DNA of 64,000 nucleotides, from assembly GCF_002909255.1 (NCBI RefSeq), contig NZ_PIOB01000007.1:153527-217526 (forward strand). Reading direction: 5' to 3'. This document shows, piece after piece, positions 23,924 to 32,517 of this stretch; position 1 is the stretch's first letter; every line of letters starts with the position of its first letter. The stretch is from Arenibacter hampyeongensis (lineage in GTDB: Bacteria > Bacteroidota > Bacteroidia > Flavobacteriales > Flavobacteriaceae). The position numbers and the translations under genes were made by a program. A model generated the notes under the pieces. That model saw nothing but the letters and a program-made list of their open reading frames with translations, ran no database searches and was not told the DNA's origin.

Positions 23924-25774
23924 TTGAATATGGAAAAAAAACAAATATTTTTATTTTTATTGGGACTTTTGACCTTGGCGCAGGTTTTTGGGCAAAGGGA
24001 CAGTATTATTGTTTTGGACGAGGTGGTTTTGAGTGATGCCAAACTTCTTCATTTCTCCAAGGGTGCCAAAATAGGGGTTTTTAAGGATTCCATCCAACAA
24101 AAAAGTGGTGCTTCCCTAACCGATTTATTGCGGTATAACTCCAATATCTATTTTAAGGAAAATGGTTATGGAATGGTGTCCTCTGCTTCTTTTCGAGGAA
24201 CCAACGCCCAACAGACCGCGGTAGTTTGGAACGGGATAAATATAAATTCACAACTTACAGGCCAGACAGATTTTAACACTTTGATTCCTGGAAATTACGA
24301 CAATGTAGTAGTCAGGAGTGGGGGAGGTAGTGTGCAATACGGAAGTGGGGCCGTGGGCGGAACCATTTTGTTGAACGATGATTTCAAGTTCAATGAAGGC
24401 TGGAAAAATAATTTACTAACAAGTTACGGAAGTTTTAATACCAGTAAATTGGCCTTTAACACTTCACTTGGAAAAGAAAAAATATCGTTTCATTTTGGTA
24501 TTAATCACCTTGCTTCGGAAAACGATTATAAATATTTGGGAACGAATAGGAAAAATGAGAATGGAGCCTATGACCACATTAATTTAAATGCCAACTTTGG
24601 CTTTATTTTGTCCGAAACCCAAATATTAAAAGTATACCATAACACATTTTTTGGAGACAGGGATTTTTCCGGGACATTGACGGCCCCTGCTGATGAAAAT
24701 TATAAGGATGTAAATCACAGGTCGCTTTTGGAGCTGGGCAGTTTCAATGAACGGAAGGTAGCCAGATTAAAGGTTGGGCATTTGTACGAACGTTATCGTT
24801 ATTTTCCCAATAAGCAAAGAGAGGAGTTTAGTTTTGGGCAGGCCAATACCTTTCTTGCCAACTACGACTATAAATATCAATTAAACAAGATTGCCTTAAA
24901 TGGAATAATCGATTTTTCTTCGATTAGGGCCAAAGGGACCTCTATTGAAAACGCGGATAGAAATTTTATGGCAGGTACTTTTATGTTTTTACATGCCGTT
25001 TCCGACAGATTTGATTATGGAGTAAACTTTAGAAAGGAAGTTGTCAGTGATTTTGATAGTCCATTTCTTTTTTCGTTGAACAGTAGTTATGAGGTAGCCA
25101 AAAACTACACTTTAGCTATTAATGCTTCCAAAAACCATAGGATTCCGACCTTCAATGACCTTTATTGGACAGGCGCCGGGGCTAGCGGTAATTTGGAGGT
25201 CATGCCCGAAAGCTCATGGCAGCTGGAAATGGGTCAATCCCTAAAAGGTAAAAGGTATGCCCTTTCGGCAAATGTGTATGCCATTGCAACCGATAATTTA
25301 ATCCAGTGGCGACCCAATAATCAGGGCACTTGGATGGCGATGAATGTTCAGGATGTTTCCCAATACGGATTTGAATTCGGTTTTGATTGGAAAAAGAAAT
25401 GGGGAAACCACAACGTAGCTTGGGAAAGTGAATATAGCTTTACCAAATCTACCGATAACACCACCAATAATCAATTGCTTTATGTCCCTGAGCATTTGAT
25501 AAGGTCAAACATGGCCTATCAATACAAGAAGCTGGTAGTCTTTTATCAACTCCTGTACAACGGTTCGGTCTATACTACTACAGATAACAGTGAAAGTTTG
25601 GCAGGTTATATAGTGGCCAATATGGGGTTGGATTATCATTTGCCGAAAATAGCCAAAATCAACTTTGTTTTTGGTCTAAAAGTGAACAACATATTTAATA
25701 AAAATTATCAGAATGTGGCATATAGGCCTATGCCCAATAGAAATTTTCAACTACAATTATTTACTAAATTTTAA
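23924..25774 (+). CDS. btuB: TonB-dependent vitamin B12 receptor
   Basis: A 616-residue outer-membrane receptor with a signal peptide ending near FGQ, a probable TonB box (IIVLDEVVLSD), a plug domain (about 45-160, with SASFRGTNAQQTAVVWNGI and the VQYGSGAVGGTILL motif) and a 22-strand-type beta-barrel ending in an aromatic residue (LQLFTKF). The cobalamin riboswitch directly upstream assigns the cargo. The gene for a BtuG-like surface protein begins 14 bp downstream. ATG at 23924 was chosen because it starts the signal peptide. Length is normal for BtuB. Confidence 0.93.
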   Translation: MNMEKKQIFLFLLGLLTLAQVFGQRDSIIVLDEVVLSDAKLLHFSKGAKIGVFKDSIQQKSGASLTDLLRYNSNIYFKENGYGMVSSASFRGTNAQQTAVVWNGININSQLTGQTDFNTLIPGNYDNVVVRSGGGSVQYGSGAVGGTILLNDDFKFNEGWKNNLLTSYGSFNTSKLAFNTSLGKEKISFHFGINHLASENDYKYLGTNRKNENGAYDHINLNANFGFILSETQILKVYHNTFFGDRDFSGTLTAPADENYKDVNHRSLLELGSFNERKVARLKVGHLYERYRYFPNKQREEFSFGQANTFLANYDYKYQLNKIALNGIIDFSSIRAKGTSIENADRNFMAGTFMFLHAVSDRFDYGVNFRKEVVSDFDSPFLFSLNSSYEVAKNYTLAINASKNHRIPTFNDLYWTGAGASGNLEVMPESSWQLEMGQSLKGKRYALSANVYAIATDNLIQWRPNNQGTWMAMNVQDVSQYGFEFGFDWKKKWGNHNVAWESEYSFTKSTDNTTNNQLLYVPEHLIRSNMAYQYKKLVVFYQLLYNGSVYTTTDNSESLAGYIVANMGLDYHLPKIAKINFVFGLKVNNIFNKNYQNVAYRPMPNRNFQLQLFTKF

Positions 25775-25788
25775 ATCAGCTTAAACAA

Positions 25789-26844
25789 ATGAAGATTAGA
25801 AATGTATTTTTATCCCTATTGATTATCGGCCTTTCATGGTCATGTACCAATGATGATGACGAGGTTCAAGAACCTTTGGGTGATTACGAAAATGGAATAT
25901 TGGTTTCCAACGAAGGTCCCTTTAGCAACGGCTCGGGAACTGTCTCTTTTATTTCGGACGATCTATCGCTGGTAGAGAATAGTATTTTTAAAAAGACGAA
26001 TGATGAAGACCTAGGCAATATTGTACAGTCCATCGGCTTTACAGACGATGAAGCCTTTATTATAGCAAATGTATCCAACAAGATAAATGTTGTAAACAGA
26101 TATACATTTGAAAAAATAGCAAGTATTACCGAAGGCTTAAACAATCCGAGGTATTTCATAGCGGTAAACGGAAAGGGCTATGTCACCAATTGGGGAGACA
26201 CGGCAGATGATTCCGATGATTTTGTTGCCATTATAAATCTGCAAAATTATACTGTTGAAGGAACCATATCTGTAGTATTGGGACCTGAAGCCATTTTGGC
26301 GAAGGACAATACGGTTTATGTAGCCCATCAGGGAGCTTGGGGACAAAATAATAAGGTTTCCGTAATAAATACCACTTCCAATGAGGTAGTAAAAACGCTT
26401 ACGGTCGGCGATGTGCCCAATTCTATGCAATTGGATGGTTCTGGAAACCTTTGGGTATTGGCATCAGGTAAGCCGTCGTACACTGACGATGAAACGGCTG
26501 GAGTACTATCTAGGATCAATACGGCCACAAATGTAGTAGATTCCAATTTCCAATTTGAAACTACCCAGCATCCTGGGGGATTAAATTTAGATGGAGGGGA
26601 TTTGTATTATAAATTAGGTGATAAGGTATATGAACAAAATTTGTCCGCCACTAGCTTGAGTCTGGATGTAGCATTGGAAGGCGTCAGTTTTTATACTATG
26701 GTAGTAAAGGAGGGAAGGTTATACGGTACCGATGCTGGCGATTACGCAAGCAATGGAACACTTACGGTCTATGATTTAAATACCAAATTGGCCATAGAAA
26801 CCCTAACATTGGGAGTTATTCCTGGAGGAATTTACTTCAATTAG
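25789..26844 (+). CDS. btuG: Surface lipoprotein beta-propeller, BtuG-like
   Basis: A 351-residue lipoprotein (lipobox LSWSC, Cys19) with an acidic NDDDE tail that is typical of outer-surface export in Bacteroidetes. The rest consists of YVTN/YncE-type propeller repeats such as NKVSVINTTSNEVVKTLTVG and GTLTVYDLNTKLAIETLTLG. In Bacteroides, BtuG is a surface propeller that binds cobalamin extremely tightly and hands it to BtuB. The position 14 bp after btuB, under the riboswitch, is the basis for the same assignment here. A strong terminator follows at 26873. Confidence 0.82.
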   Translation: MKIRNVFLSLLIIGLSWSCTNDDDEVQEPLGDYENGILVSNEGPFSNGSGTVSFISDDLSLVENSIFKKTNDEDLGNIVQSIGFTDDEAFIIANVSNKINVVNRYTFEKIASITEGLNNPRYFIAVNGKGYVTNWGDTADDSDDFVAIINLQNYTVEGTISVVLGPEAILAKDNTVYVAHQGAWGQNNKVSVINTTSNEVVKTLTVGDVPNSMQLDGSGNLWVLASGKPSYTDDETAGVLSRINTATNVVDSNFQFETTQHPGGLNLDGGDLYYKLGDKVYEQNLSATSLSLDVALEGVSFYTMVVKEGRLYGTDAGDYASNGTLTVYDLNTKLAIETLTLGVIPGGIYFN

Positions 26845-26872
26845 GGATATAGAGCTGTAATCTACAGAAATT

Positions 26873-26922
26873 GAAACCCCACTTTTACTAGGTAGAGAAC
26901 TAGTAAAAGTGGGGTTTCTTTA
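26873..26922 (+). terminator. Bidirectional terminator between the B12 and S41 units
   Basis: A 19-bp perfect stem pairs 26873-26891 (GAAACCCCACTTTTACTAG) with 26900-26918 around an 8-base loop. It lies between btuG and the convergent protease gene and can serve both. Confidence 0.92.
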
Positions 26923-26974
26923 TTGGAATTGAACTAAATATCTGATCATTAGTATTTTTCGGAATTTGGAAACC

Positions 26975-28447
26975 CTATTGAAATGGAATATCAATAGGTT
27001 TATCCAAATACATATTGTCTTTTAGGATGGTAAACATTTTAGAGTTGGACGCTTCGTTTATGGGCATCTTTACAGTAAAGTCCCTCTTTGCACTTACCCC
27101 GGTAATTTCTTGAATGGCCCTTGCCAAAAGTGGTTCATTGATGTCTCCCAGAATGCCAAGGTTGGAAAGATCTTCCTTCAAAACTACATCAGGTGCGAGA
27201 CCGGAGGTGTAGTCTGAAAAACCATCGGAATTCTCATTTCTACCCATTAACGGCTGCATTGCCCACAAATTGCCAGGATTTATTTTGTTCTCCCTACCTG
27301 CCCTATAAATGTAGTCGTTGTCTATATCATCTACCATAGTTACGGAAAATTCATTCTTTCCCCTTGTGGTCTCACCAATATGAACAACATCTAAATATGG
27401 AGCCAATCCGTTCATGACCAATTCACTGGCCGAGGCGGAGCTACCTGTAGCAAGAACATATACGGTATTCAGGTTTAGGCTGTTCAAGTCTGTTCCTTTG
27501 TCTGTTTTGTTGGCGAAATAATCTTCGAGTTGTTCCTTTTTAAGGAGCCCCTGTATTTTATCGTTCCATCGTTGCCTTACATATAATTCATCAGTATTGG
27601 TACCATAGATCATACTGGCCAATAATCTGGAACTGTTTACGGAGCCACCAGGGTTATAACGTAGGTCAACTACCAATTCCGTAGCCCCTTCCGTTTTAAA
27701 TTGTCCGAAAGCCGTATTCAATTGTTCATTATACCCACTTGTAAAGCCATTGTACATTAGGTAGCCAATTTTCGTCCCGTTGACCTCTACGGTCTTGGCC
27801 ACCAATATGGGATTTTCTTGCAATCCCTCTTCCTTGGTCAATGTTACTTCCTTATCATTATCCGTAACAACCGTGCCGGAAATATCTGCCATTCCAAGGG
27901 TATAGGTATCTGAATTTCCAAAAAGTAGATCAACATAATTGGAATCGGTAAGTTGAGTGCCGTTTACACGTGTAAATATTTCCCCTCTTTCAATATCTTT
28001 GGTAGAAGCGTCGGAATTTGGAATTATGTATCGCACGTACCCAAAAAGATTGGTGCTGCCCTCATTGCGCGCCAACCCATATTCCAATCCATTGCTTTTT
28101 GTAACACCTTCCAAGGCATTTACCAAGGTTTTGTAATCGTCTTCTACAAAGCTAAACCTATCAATAGCCGTACTGCTCCCAACAATATTTGAGTGCTTGT
28201 AACAGGTTTGGTAGAAGAACTCTTCGGGATCGGGATATTTTTCGAGATAGGCAACATAATCCTCATTGGTGTTAAATCTATTGTCACCTAGATTGGGCGC
28301 ATCTGCCTGCCAAAAATACCATTGGTTTAGACCTTGCCACATAAAGTTCTGTACAGTTGTCTCCTTTGGATAGGTGAATGCATCATCATCCTTGTCCGAA
28401 CAGGAAAGAATTACGGCAATTAAAAGAAAACCTAGAATTTTTTTCAT
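26975..28447 (-). CDS. S41-family peptidase lipoprotein (paralogue A)
   Basis: A 490-residue lipoprotein (lipobox VILSC, Cys16) of the C-terminal-processing-protease (tail-specific) family. Domains in order: helical N-terminus with VQNFMWQGLNQWYFWQ, a PDZ-like region (about 110-200), and the S41 catalytic core. The core has LVVDLRYNPGGSVNSS, catalytic Ser in ATGSSASASELVMNGL and the Lys in TRGKNEFSVT. It probably degrades or trims proteins in the periplasm or at the cell surface. A close paralogue is encoded immediately upstream on the same strand, so the two arose by tandem duplication. Confidence 0.9.
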   Translation of the reverse strand: MKKILGFLLIAVILSCSDKDDDAFTYPKETTVQNFMWQGLNQWYFWQADAPNLGDNRFNTNEDYVAYLEKYPDPEEFFYQTCYKHSNIVGSSTAIDRFSFVEDDYKTLVNALEGVTKSNGLEYGLARNEGSTNLFGYVRYIIPNSDASTKDIERGEIFTRVNGTQLTDSNYVDLLFGNSDTYTLGMADISGTVVTDNDKEVTLTKEEGLQENPILVAKTVEVNGTKIGYLMYNGFTSGYNEQLNTAFGQFKTEGATELVVDLRYNPGGSVNSSRLLASMIYGTNTDELYVRQRWNDKIQGLLKKEQLEDYFANKTDKGTDLNSLNLNTVYVLATGSSASASELVMNGLAPYLDVVHIGETTRGKNEFSVTMVDDIDNDYIYRAGRENKINPGNLWAMQPLMGRNENSDGFSDYTSGLAPDVVLKEDLSNLGILGDINEPLLARAIQEITGVSAKRDFTVKMPINEASNSKMFTILKDNMYLDKPIDIPFQ

Positions 28448-28543
28448 GATGGTATTGTAATGTTAATTGCTTTGCACACTATTTTAACTTGTCTGGTTGG
28501 ACAGTTTTATGCTGTACAGACACCAATTGTTGTGTTTTAGCTA

Positions 28544-30028
28544 TTATTTTTTTGTCAAGTTTAATGGATTTTTAATATCCATAAACATATTATCCCTGAT
28601 TTTTGTGAACATTTTGGAACTACTGATCAAATTAACTGGAATATCAACCGTAAAATCCATTTTGGCGGAAGTTCCTGTAATCTCTCCAATAGCCTTGGCT
28701 AAAAGAGGTTCATTGATATTCCCCAATACACCTAAATTGGATAAATCCTCCTTCAAAGTAATATTTGGCATTAGTCCGTTCGTGTATTCGGAAAAGCCAT
28801 CGGCATTTTCGTTTCTTCCAATTAAGGGTTGTATGGCCCACTGATTCTCCGGATTGATCTTATCTTCCCTGTTTGGGCTGTATACATTTCCATTCTCGAA
28901 ATCGTCAACAAAGGTAACCGAAAATTCATTTTTGCCTGTTGTTGTGGTTCCTATATGGATAACATCAATATACGGTTCCAGGCCATTCATTACCAATTCA
29001 CTTGCCGATGCAGTACTCCCGGTAGCCAATATATAAACCTTGTTTAGTCCCAAGGTATTTAGAGGGGTATTGTTGCCCGTCTTATCTGCAAAATACTCAA
29101 TAAGGTCGGTATCCTTAAATTCCAATTGCAGCTTTTGGTTATATCGTGCCTTAAGAAAAACACTATTGGTAAATGTACCATAAATCATACTGGACAATAA
29201 TCTGGCCGAATTAACCGATCCACCTGGATTGTACCTTAAATCCAACACCAAATCTGTTACGGCAGCAGACTTGAACTCTCCAAAGGCATCATTCAACTGT
29301 TCATCAAATTCGTTGGTAAAGCCATTGTACATTAGATAGCCTATTTTCTTACCTCCAGTTTCCAATACATTGCTGATAAATATCGGGTTCTCGGTTAAAT
29401 TGGCCTCTTTGGTTAAAGTAACTTCCCTGTCTGTGTTTGTAATGGTATTATTGGAGATATCCGCCATATTTAAAGTATAGGTATCACTTTCACCAAACAA
29501 AAGATCTACATAATTATTCAAGTTAAGGGTAGTGCCATTAACACCGGTGAAAATATCCCCCCTTTTAATATCCTTTGCAGAGGCATTGGAATTAGGGACG
29601 ATGTAACGCACATAACCATAAACATCATCACTATCGGCAAATAAACTCAAACCAAATTCCACACCGTTGCTCTTGGAAATTCCAGCAAAGGATTGGGTCA
29701 ATTCCTTATAATCATCCGCGTAAAAACTAAAGCGGTCTTCACTGAAAAGTAATTTGTCATCGAAAAATTTTCCCGGTTCTTGCTCAGATTCCAAAAAGGA
29801 CACATACTCCTTATTGGTTCCAAAGCGGTCATCGCCCAAATCCGTGACATCACTTTGCCAAAAATAATAGGCATTCATAGTCTGCCACATAAAATCCTGG
29901 ACCGTTATATCTATTTCTGGCGCAGGAATTATTTCTTCAATTTCCTCGTTAACCAGTGCGTCATCATTCTTACTACAACTGTTGAGAAACAAACTCAATC
30001 CCAAAAATGCAAATAAATACTTCTTCAT
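28544..30028 (-). CDS. S41-family peptidase lipoprotein (paralogue B)
   Basis: A 494-residue lipoprotein counted from the ATG at 30028, chosen because it directly precedes the signal peptide (KKYLFAFLGLSLFLNSC). Starts up to 30079 would put 17 polar residues before it. The layout matches paralogue A: VQDFMWQTMNAYYFWQ, PDZ-like region, LVLDLRYNPGGSVNSA, Ser in ATGSTASASELVMNGL and Lys in TTGKNEFSVT. The catalytic residues are intact in both copies, so both are expected to be active. Differences lie mainly near the N-terminus and around residues 280-310, suggesting different substrates. Confidence 0.9.
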   Translation of the reverse strand: MKKYLFAFLGLSLFLNSCSKNDDALVNEEIEEIIPAPEIDITVQDFMWQTMNAYYFWQSDVTDLGDDRFGTNKEYVSFLESEQEPGKFFDDKLLFSEDRFSFYADDYKELTQSFAGISKSNGVEFGLSLFADSDDVYGYVRYIVPNSNASAKDIKRGDIFTGVNGTTLNLNNYVDLLFGESDTYTLNMADISNNTITNTDREVTLTKEANLTENPIFISNVLETGGKKIGYLMYNGFTNEFDEQLNDAFGEFKSAAVTDLVLDLRYNPGGSVNSARLLSSMIYGTFTNSVFLKARYNQKLQLEFKDTDLIEYFADKTGNNTPLNTLGLNKVYILATGSTASASELVMNGLEPYIDVIHIGTTTTGKNEFSVTFVDDFENGNVYSPNREDKINPENQWAIQPLIGRNENADGFSEYTNGLMPNITLKEDLSNLGVLGNINEPLLAKAIGEITGTSAKMDFTVDIPVNLISSSKMFTKIRDNMFMDIKNPLNLTKK

Positions 30029-30269
30029 AATTTTATAATAATTGCCAAAATAGATTATGGTTTGGCGTGCAAATATCATTCCATTAAAAAAGCATTTATC
30101 AGTTTTGGGGAACGATTTTATTTATATACGGATATATTACCTATTTGGTTTCCATAGGGCTAAATTACTTACATTGTAAGGAAATAGAAACTAATTGTAA
30201 CAAAATTCGATGTATGTCGTCTTCCCTATGTAAGCCTGTTATGGAGGATTATAAAACAACTAAACCAAA

Positions 30270-30779
30270 ATGCAACAAACTGAGTTTTTAAATGTGGTTT
30301 TACCATTTAAGGATAAACTTTATAGGCTGGCCAAGCGCTTATTGGTCTCTAAAGAAGAAGCTGAGGATGCCACACAAGAAATCTTAATGAAGCTTTGGTC
30401 CAAGAAAAAAATGATCACTGGCTATAATAATGTGGAGGCTTATGCCATGATGATGACCAAGAATTTTTGCTTGGACCGACTTAAATCCAAACAGGCCGGT
30501 AACTTAAAATTGGTTCATAGCAATTATAAGGACGAAAATGTTTCATTGCAGAACCAATTAGAGGTCAGTGATAGCCTAAGTTGGATAGAAAAAATTATGG
30601 AAGAATTGCCCCAGCAGCAAAAAATGGTACTTCAATTGCGGGATGTGGAGCAATATGAATTTGAAGAAATAGCAGAATTATTGGGTATGAGTGCCACTGC
30701 GGTAAGAGTAGCCTTATCCAGAGCAAGAAAAACTGTGAGGGAAAAATTAGTACAAAAGCACAATTATGGAATTCAATAA
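30270..30779 (+). CDS. ECF-type RNA polymerase sigma factor
   Basis: A 169-residue sigma-70 family protein without regions 1 and 3. Region 2 is about residues 10-75 (LYRLAKRLLVSKEEAEDATQ, with AEDATQEILMKLW for core binding). Region 4 is about 110-165 (LPQQQKMVLQLRDVEQYEFE and MSATAVRVALSRARKTVRE, the -35 recognition helix). The next gene overlaps its end by 14 bp and encodes a membrane protein that probably acts as anti-sigma factor. I infer that the following DUF4252 genes are part of its regulon. Confidence 0.93.
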   Translation: MQQTEFLNVVLPFKDKLYRLAKRLLVSKEEAEDATQEILMKLWSKKKMITGYNNVEAYAMMMTKNFCLDRLKSKQAGNLKLVHSNYKDENVSLQNQLEVSDSLSWIEKIMEELPQQQKMVLQLRDVEQYEFEEIAELLGMSATAVRVALSRARKTVREKLVQKHNYGIQ

Positions 30780-31188
30780 CATAGAGAAATTATTGGAAAG
30801 GTATTTTGAGGCGACTACTACGGTTGCTGAGGAAGAAATGTTGAGGGAGTATTTTTTAAGGGAGGATATTCCTCTGCACTTAAAAAGGCACGCTCCAATG
30901 TTTCAGTATTTTTCCGTTGCCAAAGAAGAACGGTTTACCAAGCAGGTTCCATTAAAACCTAGAAAAAAAAGTTATATAAAGTGGATTTCCATTGCAGCCG
31001 TAAGCGTATTGGTATTTGGTATATATTTTGGAAGAAACTATCAAGAACAGAGAGAAGCGGAATATGCCTATCAGGAAACCAGGAAGGCATTGAGCCTTTT
31101 GGCGACCAATCTTGGCAGGGGAACCGAAAAAGTAGCTTATTTAAGGGAATTTGAAGAAACAAAACAAAAAATTTACAACAGAAATTAA
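30766..31188 (+). CDS. Putative membrane anti-sigma factor partner
   Basis: A 140-residue protein with a cytoplasmic acidic N-terminus (EKLLERYFEATTTVAEEEML), one membrane helix (about residues 68-85, YIKWISIAAVSVLVFGIYF) and a periplasmic helical tail. It overlaps the sigma-factor gene by 14 bp, indicating translational coupling. Single-pass proteins with this arrangement next to an ECF sigma factor are usually anti-sigma factors. No ZAS-type HxxxCxxC motif is seen, so the call rests on context and topology. Confidence 0.65.
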   Translation: MEFNNIEKLLERYFEATTTVAEEEMLREYFLREDIPLHLKRHAPMFQYFSVAKEERFTKQVPLKPRKKSYIKWISIAAVSVLVFGIYFGRNYQEQREAEYAYQETRKALSLLATNLGRGTEKVAYLREFEETKQKIYNRN

Positions 31189-31198
31189 ATTTAAAAAG

Positions 31199-31747
31199 AT
31201 GAAAAAGAATATTATAATAGCCTTGGTAGCAGTATTGCCATTAATGGGTTTTTCGCAATCCATGTTCGATAAGTACGAGGATTTGGACAATGTAAGTGCC
31301 GTAGTGGTCAATGAAAGCATGTTTAAGTTATTGAGTAAGATAAACGTGGAAGTCGATGACAAAGAGGCACAGGATTTTATGGATATAGCCCAAAACCTAA
31401 AAAATCTAAAGGTTTTTATAACCGAGGACAAAAAGGTTTCCGCGGATATGCAAACAACTATGGATAAGTATTTGAAATCCTCATCGTTGCAAGAATTGAT
31501 GCGGGTCAAGGATAAGGATGCGAATGTAAAATTTTATATCAAGAGTGGGAAGGATGAAGACCATGTGAGCGAACTATTAATGTTTGTGACAGGGGTTAAG
31601 AATGTGAATGTAGAAATCAATGACAGAAAAATAGAAACGGTACTTCTTTCGCTTACTGGTGATATAGATTTAAACAAGATCGGGTCGCTCACCCAGAAGA
31701 TGAATTTACCTTCGGAACTCAGTAAGGCGGGTAAAAATAAAAAGTAA
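31199..31747 (+). CDS. DUF4252 protein (secreted)
   Basis: A 182-residue exported protein counted from the ATG at 31199, which directly begins a signal peptide (MKKNIIIALVAVLPLMGFSQ). An upstream in-frame ATG at 31151 would overlap the preceding gene. The mature part has the DUF4252 pattern: FDKYEDLDNVSAVVVNESMF, LKVFITEDKKVSADMQTTMD, and LLMFVTGVKNVNVEINDRKI near the end. The family has no known activity. The position after an ECF sigma and its partner suggests an envelope-stress or surface role. Confidence 0.8.
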   Translation: MKKNIIIALVAVLPLMGFSQSMFDKYEDLDNVSAVVVNESMFKLLSKINVEVDDKEAQDFMDIAQNLKNLKVFITEDKKVSADMQTTMDKYLKSSSLQELMRVKDKDANVKFYIKSGKDEDHVSELLMFVTGVKNVNVEINDRKIETVLLSLTGDIDLNKIGSLTQKMNLPSELSKAGKNKK

Positions 31748-31820
31748 TAGGATAAAGGGAGTTGGGTTGATTGGCAATCCACTTCCCATTATTCTGGTTA
31801 AAAACTTAAAACTACGTGAA

Positions 31821-32366
31821 ATGAAAAAAATAGTTGGAAAATTGGGTTTGTTAATGTTGTCGGTCATTCTTATGACGGCATGTTCGTCTACGCAAACCTT
31901 GCAAGAATACTATGTGGAAAATGAGGGTAATCCTAATTTTTTATCCGTTGATCTTCCGGTAAGCTTATTAAATGTGGATAAGGCGGATCTTACGGAGGAA
32001 CAAAGGGAGGCACTGGGGTCATTGAAAAAACTTAATATTTTGGCGTTTAAGATTACTGCAGATAACCTTGCGGAGTTTCAAAAAGAAAAATCGAATATCA
32101 AGGCCATTTTAAAAAATAGCAAATTTACGGAGTTGATGAAAATGAACACCAGTTTCGGCAAAGCTTCGGTAAGATATTTAGGGGATGATGAAGCCATCGA
32201 TGAAGTCATTATCTATGGCGATAGTGATGATAAGGGTTTTATGTTGGTGCGGGTTTTGGGCAAAAATATGAACCCTGCCAAATTGGTCCAATTTATGAAA
32301 GCTGTGGAAAAATCCGATTACAAGGGAGAAGGATTGGGAGAGATTGGAAATTTACTAAAAGGATAG
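31821..32366 (+). CDS. DUF4252 lipoprotein
   Basis: A 181-residue lipoprotein counted from the ATG at 31821 (lipobox MTACSS, Cys19). The ORF extends upstream to 31767, but those residues do not belong to the signal peptide. The mature part resembles the preceding DUF4252 protein (SLLNVDKADLTEEQREAL, LNILAFKITADNL, VLGKNMNPAKLVQFMKAVEK) at low similarity. The two form a secreted/lipoprotein pair at the end of the ECF-sigma operon. The hairpin at 32401 terminates the unit. Confidence 0.78.
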   Translation: MKKIVGKLGLLMLSVILMTACSSTQTLQEYYVENEGNPNFLSVDLPVSLLNVDKADLTEEQREALGSLKKLNILAFKITADNLAEFQKEKSNIKAILKNSKFTELMKMNTSFGKASVRYLGDDEAIDEVIIYGDSDDKGFMLVRVLGKNMNPAKLVQFMKAVEKSDYKGEGLGEIGNLLKG

Positions 32367-32400
32367 AAAATAATAGATCTAATACAACTTCATTTAAATA

Positions 32401-32446
32401 AACATATCCTGATTTGATCATGCATCAAATCAGGATATGTTATTTC
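32401..32446. terminator. Bidirectional terminator between DUF4252 and purB
   Basis: An 18-bp perfect stem pairs AACATATCCTGATTTGAT (32401-32418) with 32424-32441 around a 5-base loop. It lies between two convergent genes and is followed by T or A residues on either side. Confidence 0.9.
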
Positions 32447-32517
32447 GGCCCTATTATAAAAAGGAAATGCCATATTCAACAAAGTGTTTGTTGTGCTATT
32501 TTGGGCTTTGAATTATA

